Of a stretch of DNA of 64,000 nucleotides, positions 56,419-64,000 are shown in pieces. The stretch lies in contig CM070873.1 of NCBI GenBank assembly GCA_036365515.1, positions 90,093,173 to 90,157,172 of the forward strand, read 5' to 3'. The notes under the pieces were generated by a model. The model worked only from the letters and a program-made list of their open reading frames with translations, did not search any database and had not been told where the DNA came from. The stretch comes from Torymus aiolomorphi. Its lineage: Eukaryota > Arthropoda > Insecta > Hymenoptera > Torymidae. The position numbers and the translations under genes are program-made. Within the stretch, counting starts at the first letter, position 1. Every line of letters starts with the position of its first letter.

Positions 56419-56570
56419 AATCTTTCCTGAAAGCTTTTTGTGAGAATAAAGGGCGGACATTTTGAGCTTTCAGGATTCTTCCATGTAAGCTTCCTGTAAG
56501 ATTCCGAATCTTTCTTGGAAGCTTTCATAAAGCTTCCAGGAAGCTTTCATGCTATGTGGGAAACATTTGG
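56419..56570. repeat. Right target duplication and satellite continuation
   Basis: AATCTTTCCTGAAAG (56419-56433), then GCTTTTTGTGAG..GGGCGGACATTTTGAGCTTT and CTTCCATGTAAGC, the expected next part of the ~280-bp monomer. Confidence 0.85.
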
Positions 56571-56656
56571 TCCTTCGAGTCGAATTAAACATGCAGTGGT
56601 GTGTATTAGAGTCAGTGAACTTTACTCATTATTGAACTGTTTACATGCATTGGATC

Positions 56657-59650
56657 ATGTCTGAGGATGCTGAGGTCAAGGAGATTCACAGACTCATGAA
56701 TGCGATTCTCACCAGTGACTAGGACACTTTCAACATTCAAACGGGCAACCTCAAAGAAGTAACAGACAAACTCTTCACTACATGTGGATCACTATGTGGA
56801 CGTACAAATTCAGCACTGCCTTAGCAGTTTACTCAGCAAGGTGCCTCACAGGAATTCTACAAGAACATCTCAGCCGAAGGTTTTTGGATTGATGCATCAA
56901 TAACTGCACGTTACACATAGGTGCAAGACCAACAAATTTTCACTCAAGATTTATCACTTGGATAAAAAATACTCAACAATTGGATTTCGGCGCAATCATT
57001 TACACTCAAGGTCAACTCAGCTACAACACTCGGTTACTTAATCGTAATTAACTGCAACTGCATTTGGAATGATACAACACACCGGTGGCATCTCATAACC
57101 TTGGGTATTAATCTATTTAATATGAGAATACTTAACGCTCCATGGCAACGCTCATCTATCCCAGTCATTAGAATTTGAGGTTAGGATCACTGCTCATCAT
57201 ATGTCAAGCCTCATCTACAGTGCCCTTAAAACTACATGAACATCTTATTTTGAATTATACAAAACCAACCTTTATTGGCTCATCGTATATTTTGGCAGCC
57301 TCAACTTGTGGATGTGCTCATTTGTACTGACGATTATTGTCAGATCATCGAACTTAACCTCAAACAAGATGGTACAATGGAACCCATATTACATTATGGC
57401 AGTGCTCACTCGGATTCGCACTCAACGTGATGTATTCTCAATTGACATTACAAGGCTGTATTGTTAAATCAAGGTTTCATTTTAATGTATAAGTTACACT
57501 ACATTAGTGCTGACTATTATGGTCAAATCATCAAACCTAACCTCATCACAGGTAGTCTGATAGAACCTATCGCAGAATCATAAATGTTGGCTGGTCATTA
57601 CTCAAATAATTCAAATGAAGTTGCATCAAAGGACACACTCATTCACAAGGATCGTGCAGTTATCAGGGTTCTACACGGTGGGCGGCTATGAATTAACCAA
57701 ATTGCAAATTCAATTAGCAAATGTTTCTCAAGAAATTCCTCACCAGCAACTCAAACTGTTGATTCTAATGATTGCGTCACAAGATTACTCAAATTATAAC
57801 GGATTTCTCTATCAAATAAATTCACATAAGAATGATATTGCCGATCTCTCAAATCCTCCTACAAGAGCTGTGGCTACTCAAGTACTCATGGGACAAACAA
57901 GTTCAACTTAATTGCGAATAATGGCTGCACATTCGAGAAGATGTCATTCAACTGGATTCTATTCTGGAAATTCAGGGCTTTTCGAATGCTTCGCAACAGG
58001 CAACGGCTACAGCACCCCATGGTAAACCACATTTCTCACAATTGCCTTATTATGCCCAGTCTCATCAAGAAGGAAGGTAACACTCAACCCATACTCCATA
58101 TCAAGGTTGGAGTTCAGAGCGGCAAGGTTTACTCACAAGGTATGTTTGGACAATGTTCAGTTGCCAAGCGCTCATGTTCATTTATGGACAGATCAGAATG
58201 TAATATACTCACGCATAATCTCATGTGCCTCATGATGGAAGGAATCTGTTGGAATCAGGGTTATAATCAGTCAAAGAGTAATTCCAACAACCAAAGGAAA
58301 ATAATCATCACGGTTATCTCAAAAAGACTCACGAGAAGAGGAACACCTTCCAGAAAGAGGACAAGGTCACACTCACTGCAGCTACATCACATTCGGAAAA
58401 TTCATAAGATCTGGTCAATCAACACTCATTGCTCAATAGACTACTCAAATTACTGGCTGGGTAATGCTAGCTTGTGATCATTTCAAGGCAAAAGGGAAAA
58501 TTCAACAGAGACGAAACTTACAGTTGATCTGATCAGCAAAGAAAAAATCTTCTGGATCAAGAAAACTCAGCAAGTTCATTTCCATCCTGAACTCCTTACG
58601 CTGAAATATCTCAAATCCCACGGAATCATCTACTCAATAAATTGACTGCATATATATATACTCAGAAGGAATCATCGATGTAGGAGGTCGGTTTTACAAA
58701 ACTCAACTGGAATATCACTCAACATCCAGCTACATTACTACGGTGCAGTCAACTCATTACTGATCATTCGGCATTCTCACATAACAATATTTCTCCGTGG
58801 CACCGAGAAAACTCATTTTGCACACATCAGGCAGAAAATTTGGATTATTGGAAGCAGAGCTCCGGCCAAGTCATTCATTCCGGATTCTGTGACTTGCGGA
58901 AGGTATGGGACTCATCGGACTCAGCAACTCATGGGACAACTATCCAGGGCACTAGACCACTCCATCACCACCCTTCACACACACTGGGATCAATTTAGCA
59001 GGACCACTCATCAACTCATCGAAGGGGCGTGAATCCAAATCATACAAGTGCTGAATTTGTATTTGTGTGCACTCACAACATTATTTGTCATCAGCTGTTA
59101 TCTATACTTCGTCAGTGACTACTCATCGAATGGTTTTCATTACGGCTTACATATGGTTTACATCAAGAAGAGGACTACCTTCACAGCATTTCTCAATAAA
59201 AAACTCAACGTGGTACAACTCACGTCAATAATGACACTCCATGGATACTCAAACCACCTACGGCATTTCATAGAACGTAAGTGGAAAGCAGTCGTGAAAT
59301 CAATAATATTGCAGCACCAACAGACCATGGACGACATCGTTCTCAAATTGAAATTTCATCATCCTTGCTGACTCAATTGAAGGTTTGCTAAACTCAAGGC
59401 CGATAGAACCACTCAAAGAAGATTCAGAAGATATTTATATACTCACTTTTTCATTCTTTCTCATTAATAAGGTATTCAACTTATTGTCTCACTTGATTTC
59501 TAAACTTCAATGAATTTCAGGTGTCCAGTTGGCAGTTTCTCAATGGATAACTCAGTAACTTTGGTAGCAATAGTCGGCTCAACAACGGTCTCAATCTACT
59601 TCAAGAAGGCACCACTTATCTCATAAAAGCAAGTGGAGTTTATGGTACTG
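56657..59650 (+). pseudogene. BEL/Pao-type LTR retrotransposon coding region, extremely decayed
   Basis: No long frame survives, but fragments appear in BEL/Pao order. A gag-like start is at 56657 (MSEDAEVKEIHRLMNAILTS). A protease-end block DYYGQIIKPNLITGSLIEPI is near 57518, with a related block near 57330. A polymerase-tail-like GGYELTKLQIQLANVSQEIP is near 57685. RNase H blocks are IQGFSNASQQATATA (57970) and VHLWTDQNVI (58170). Integrase zinc-finger region is HIRQKIWIIGSRAP and TQQLMGQLS (58820-58950); core blocks are GINLAGPL (58985) and VSDYSSNGFHYG (59110), then LKEDSEDIY-like (59410). The RT palm was not found. LTRs were not identified. The word CTCA is strongly over-represented on plus. 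Confidence 0.72.
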
Positions 59651-59762
59651 AATACGAATAATCCTCACATAGTATATGGCTACTCTCAGAAGATACTGGA
59701 CTATTTCATCAATCTACTCGGAATTCAGCAATTCGCCATCGTACTAGCACCATCCGAATTTA

Positions 59763-60440
59763 AGGGGGTTAGACACCTTTTTTCTCTGAAATAAGAAGTC
59801 ACATTTTAATACATAAATGTAAACTAATTATTTCATACTTTTTACATATAAAAGTGGGTATATTTACCTTACCTTAAAACTTTCTCCGATGGGCCTTTTA
59901 TATGGTCCAGAACCATAGCCATCGATGAAACAAGTTTTTTCACTAACCGTAAGCTTTGAAATTTTCCTGTGGATGGATTGACTCCAGATTTGAACTAAAT
60001 TACTCCTGAATAGTATAATTCTCATATGAGTGTAGGGATTTAGGATTAAATGTCGGAAAAAAATTTTACATCAGAAAAATTATGAAAAAATATAAAAAAT
60101 TTAAAAAAATTAAAAAAAACTCTTGAAAAACAGCACAATTTTTTTTTTCTCATTAGATCAAAAATCCCTACACTCATATGAGAATTATACTATTCAGGAG
60201 TAATTTAGTTCAAATCTGGAGTCAATCCATCCACAGGAAAATTTTAAAGCTTACGGTTAGTGAAAAAACTTGTTTCATCGATGACTATGGTTCTGGACCA
60301 TATAAAAGGCCCATCGGAGAAAGTTTTAAGGTAAGGTAAATATACCCACTTTTATATGTAAAAAGTATGAAATAATTAGTTTATATTTATGTATTAAAAT
60401 GTGACTTCTTATTTCAGAGAAAAAAGGTGTCTAGCCCACT
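59763..60440. mobile_element. 678-bp foldback MITE with 280-bp inverted arms, TA target
   Basis: Arms 59763-60045 and 60160-60440 are inverted, nearly identical copies (ends AGGGGGTTAGACACC and GGTGTCTAGCCCACT) around a T/A-rich spacer of about 115 bp. TA borders both sides (59761-59762, 60441-60442). No ORF. Located directly after the Pao remnant. Confidence 0.88.
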
Positions 60441-60442
60441 TA

Positions 60443-62235
60443 AATCAACTTGGCGGTTGATGACGGACGGAATGTTTGGGAATTATCATGATTTTGAATC
60501 TCCCGCGGCTTGCACACCAGGTATAACTCAGCAGGCGGTCGCGCGACGGCAGCACTCACCAGCTGCTCTCCTGTTACGACCCGAGTCGGGGTCTAGGAGT
60601 AGAAGGGCGCTTCTATAATGGTCGCCGGGTTGACCAACTGAAACGTGGAATTCTTGTTCAATAAAGCGCTAAAGCGCAAGGAGTCGCGGGAAGTTAGAAA
60701 TAAAACTCGAACACGAGAAGAATTAACTTTAACTTGTTTGTTTATTAACTTTATCTTAACAATCTGTTTGTATCGGTTCGAACAATTAATCGACGACGCG
60801 TGACTTTAAATAACTTAAACTGACAATAAGATGGAGCCAGATTACGCGCACTGATGCAATAACTGTTAATAAGTAGGATTACGTGCACTGATGCAATAAC
60901 TGTTACGAAGCTTTAAGAGTACTTGGTAACTTTCGACTACAAGCTCGACGGCGCAACGTACACAGTGACAAGCACTAGATTAGTTGGCCTCGATCCCAGC
61001 GTACACGGTAACAAAGACCAGACTAGTTGGCGACCGACTGTTAGAGCTTCTGGGCGCAACATGCACAAGTGCAGCAGAGTACCAAGCGAGTTGGTAACGA
61101 CCCAGGTCTCGAGCTACGAAGCGTCTCATGTGCTCGGTAGCGACTGACGCTGGCGGCCCGGGGCTCTTCTTTTATATCCTGGACGCGGACCTTAAACCGT
61201 TGACGAGAGGGTATGGGAGGAGCCAGTTCCTCTGGTGGCGAAAAGCTGAATCTTCTTGAAGTCTGTTCCGAGGCCTGTAGGTGCCTAGAAGGGCCGAGAG
61301 CTTCCCTCTCTTCTCTTAATCACGGCGAGCTTTGTGGTGGGGGAACACCTGTGGATGCTCAGATCCTGGCCGAAAATCCCTTCTTGACTTGCGGCGCTTA
61401 TGCCTGCCTCTTGATTGGTTCCCCTCTGTAGGCCGTTACGTTGTGATGTAGTAGTTCCCGGTTGGTAGTGGCGACAGTACGATGTAGAGGCTGTAGGGCG
61501 CCAAGTTGCCTCAGAGGCCTCCCCCACTCTGAGGTAGAGAGAGTAGAGAGAGTGGTGGTGGAGGGGCGTTAGACCCGAAAGTAGGGTCGAGAGCGCTGAG
61601 CGGCGAATGACGGTTGGTGGCGGAGAGGGGTTACTAGTGTCTGATTGGCTGCTACTCTGCCAGCCGTTGCGCTCGTAGCCCCTCGAGTTGGTTGCGTCAT
61701 GGACTCACGAGCTGATGCAACGTTGCCCAACGAATTCCAAGAGTTGTTGACTGTTCATGACTCATAGCTCGTTCCTTGCCATGTTCAACCGTCGTGCATT
61801 CCAGAGGTCCTTCGCTACTGGCCCTTCTCTGAATTGGTTGTGTGCTGCTGAGCCGTTGGCTAATCGATTCCAGGGATTGATTGTCCGTTGATTGTCGTGC
61901 TGCTGACTATCCTCCTATAAACAGAGCTTTACCCTACCTGAGCGAGCTTTTCCCTAGCTATTATTATTATTATAGTTTGTCTCGTAATTATTATTTATTA
62001 TCAGAATAGTTATTAATTTAACCGCAAATTACTATCGTTATTTATTGCTAAATCCCAATTTGTTCGTTAACGCATTGCTATACGGGCACAATTATTATTT
62101 GTTAAAACGAATTCAATATCGCTTGTTTATCATCAATTTCTATTCGAGTTATCGTTAATTACTCGTTTATAACTTAGTTAATTAACTAAACAATGTATAG
62201 ATTAATCTTTGGTATTTATATAAATTATCTTACTA
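60443..62235. other. Mixed-composition DNA without a recognised gene
   Basis: Includes moderately GC-rich stretches with short unsupported ORFs on both strands (60427-60618, 60923-61147, 61213-61527). A direct duplication TACGCGCACTGATGCAATAACTG / TACGTGCACTGATGCAATAAC lies at 60842-60903. The layout could be an LTR or leader region of an unrecognised element, but I cannot show it. Confidence 0.4.
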
Positions 62236-62410
62236 TTTATTTGTGGGAATGTTCCGGAGTTACTGTGGAGTAACCTTAATTTCAGCGATATTCGGTCGCG
62301 TGAACGCAATTCATAAAACAGGTATTTCATTTGTAGGAAATGTTCCGGAATCATTGTAGAGTGACCCTAAATACAACGATACTCGTTCGCGTGAACGCAG
62401 TTCATAACAC
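62236..62410. repeat. 90-bp tandem duplication
   Basis: TTTGTGGGAATGTTCCGGAG (62240) and TTTGTAGGAAATGTTCCGGA (62330) begin units that both end in CGCGTGAACGCA.TTCATAA. Confidence 0.85.
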
Positions 62411-62991
62411 TCCAAAACAGCTGATCCGCTACACTGATTAGCCGAATATGGCAAAAATCATGCTGTCTCTCTCCCTTTTACACATGTAAATGAGAGAGAC
62501 GCTGATTTGACTCACTCCTCGGTGACAACGAGGCGAGGAAGAGGATTCTATCTTCAATCTTCGTACTGTCAACATCATGGTCTAGTCTCTCTATTCATAG
62601 GCTACCGAGCCTATATTCGCATCTCTCATTTTAAACGGGAAACTATACTCGGTAGTTCGATGGATACGCAGCTCCACGCGAAATCTTGAAGATTCGGATT
62701 GATTCGCGCCTCTCATCGGCTGAAAATCATAACTCACTCCGTGCCAGTGTCGCTTGACACCATTTCAAAATCTGGGTTTTTGCGTGATCTGCGCCGGACT
62801 ATCCATCGCTGCGATCCATAGTTTCTTCGTCATCTTCATCATCAACGTCACTTTTCACCTTCAGCTACCCAGCGTGCTGAGGAATTTGGTTTTATGATTG
62901 TCTTCTGGGTGAGATCTATACATTTAAATATTTCTTCTTTTAATTCCTTTTGAAAATACATCGAAAGAGATTAGCTGGGTGAAGTTGAGCC

Positions 62992-63310
62992 GAATGGGGA
63001 GTCACGGGATGATTTTTGGCTAATGGCTCGGCGGGTACCTTTCTTCATAGGATTCAGGAGTTTTAGCGGCCCGACACCGTGGTCCCTTTACTTCTCGGTA
63101 TCGCTCCTACCTCGGCCTTTATCTCGATTTGGCTACAAAACTACGGAAGTTACCCAAAGATAATAGCTAATTAGCGGTGAATTGAATGGGGAGTTGCGGG
63201 GAGTTTTTTGGCTAATGGCACGGCGGAAACCTTTCTTCGTGGTTTTTGGGGGCTTTAACGGCCGGGCACCGTGATCCCTATAATCCTCGATTCACGCATA
63301 ACCTAGCATT
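62992..63310. repeat. 192-bp tandem duplication
   Basis: GAATGGGGAGT with TTTTTGGCTAATGGC.CGGC recurs at 62992 and 63184; both contain ACCTTTCTTC and GGCACCGTG/GACACCGTG with ATCCC/GTCCC. Confidence 0.85.
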
Positions 63311-63489
63311 TATCTTGCGTTGGATATCACTCTTTTAAGCAAATTACCTATCTCTCTTAAACATATTAAATAGCATATTTCCTAGAATCACCCGAAAGAT
63401 TTTCATTTTAGCATTTTCGACCGTCAAGGTCACTCATACTTTCATACCCATAATACACAAAGGTTAATCCTTTGTTTTTATTTTTCTAA

Positions 63490-63905
63490 CATCTCGCTCA
63501 CTGTTGGTATCGTTTTCGGAGAATAGGCTGCTAAATTCAGTTGCTTTTATTTCGAATTTCGGCAGCGTAATCTCTTTCCCGATTTTATCCAGTAAGGTAG
63601 CCTACATCACTCTGCATACATGCAGAGTCATGACGAAGTTACAAACTATTGTATACAATACTAATTCTATATAATTGCAAAGTTTTTTATTTGTTTATGG
63701 GGTTTCTGAGTCGTGGGTCAAATCTCTTTTCTTTTTGTCTTCTTCCCATATTTTCATATTCACCACCTGCAACAAAAAGTGTTCTCACTCGCCCACTGTT
63801 GGTATCGGTTTTCGGAGAGTAGGCTTCTTGAAATTCAGTCGCTTTTATTTGAATTTCGCCAACTTACTCTCTAATTCCCGATCAGGTCTAGAGAGGGAGT
63901 TTAGT
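63490..63905. repeat. 295-bp-spaced direct repeat
   Basis: CACTGTTGGTATCG.TTTTCGG, then AGGCT.CT..AAATTCAGT.G and CTTTTATTT, occurs at 63499 and 63794. The last 100 bp of the window show nothing further. Confidence 0.8.
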
Positions 63906-64000
63906 TCACTCTGACGCTGCTATTAAGAGCATTAGCAAAGTTCTTCGTAATAGCAAAGTTTCAATTGTTCGTGGGTCGTGGTCCGTGGGTCTACGCCATT

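Noticed and set aside
60427..61527. Possible host genes in the moderately GC-rich right part
   Set aside because: Frames are short, without domains, and occur on both strands; no splice structure could be supported.

Overview
The window is eukaryotic, repeat-dense DNA, most likely from an insect and most like pericentromeric or other heterochromatin. Evidence: GT-AG introns of 62-71 bp, TATA promoters, long AT/CA microsatellites, several satellite families with 170-385 bp monomers, and layered transposons that often sit inside satellite monomers or inside each other. No convincing host single-copy protein gene, rRNA or intact tRNA was found. Species cannot be fixed from sequence alone.

Layout. 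1-3011: decayed jockey/CR1-like LINE (ORF1 tail, endonuclease, RT). 3450-3805: hairpin repeat. 3979-8575: second, AT-rich LINE (zinc-knuckle ORF1, EN-RT ORF2, (TAAA)n tail). 9667-10480: 175-bp tandem repeat. 10693-11406: TA-flanked MITE. 12716-15757: 3-kb palindrome built from two mirrored 3' ends of a mariner/IS630-like transposon. 16003-16847: about 317-bp satellite. 16848-31408: a 14.56-kb Polinton/Maverick with roughly 0.5-kb terminal inverted repeats and a 6-bp target duplication, inserted in a satellite monomer that resumes at 31409. 31536-38300: satellite of about 309 bp with a 949-bp MITE, microsatellites and dispersed repeats. 38690-43797: two decayed Helitron helicase copies, a Penelope fragment, and a piggyBac-like MITE inside the helicase. 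44100-47190: microsatellites and a 384-bp satellite. 48232-49568: TA MITE. 51145-56418: almost intact Penelope-like element (RT plus GIY-YIG) with pLTRs, an inverted truncated copy, hammerhead-ribozyme-like motifs and a 15-bp target duplication. 56657-59650: heavily eroded BEL/Pao retrotransposon. 59763-60440: foldback MITE. 60443-64000: no gene recognised, some tandem duplications.

The Polinton is the centrepiece. It carries a virion module (major capsid, penton, adenain-like protease, PLA2-like protein, packaging ATPase, two conserved unknowns) that is intronless, with TATA boxes of one type (RGGTATATAAG-like). It also carries a replication side (protein-primed DNA polymerase B, a 98-residue protein, a VDVQGF protein) that has introns, higher GC over polB, CCAAT-box arrays and a shared 56-nt 3'UTR element. 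Paralogous VDVQGF genes lie at both ends. Most of its genes carry in-frame stops or frameshifts, so this copy is a fossil, but the ends, target duplication and promoters remain legible.
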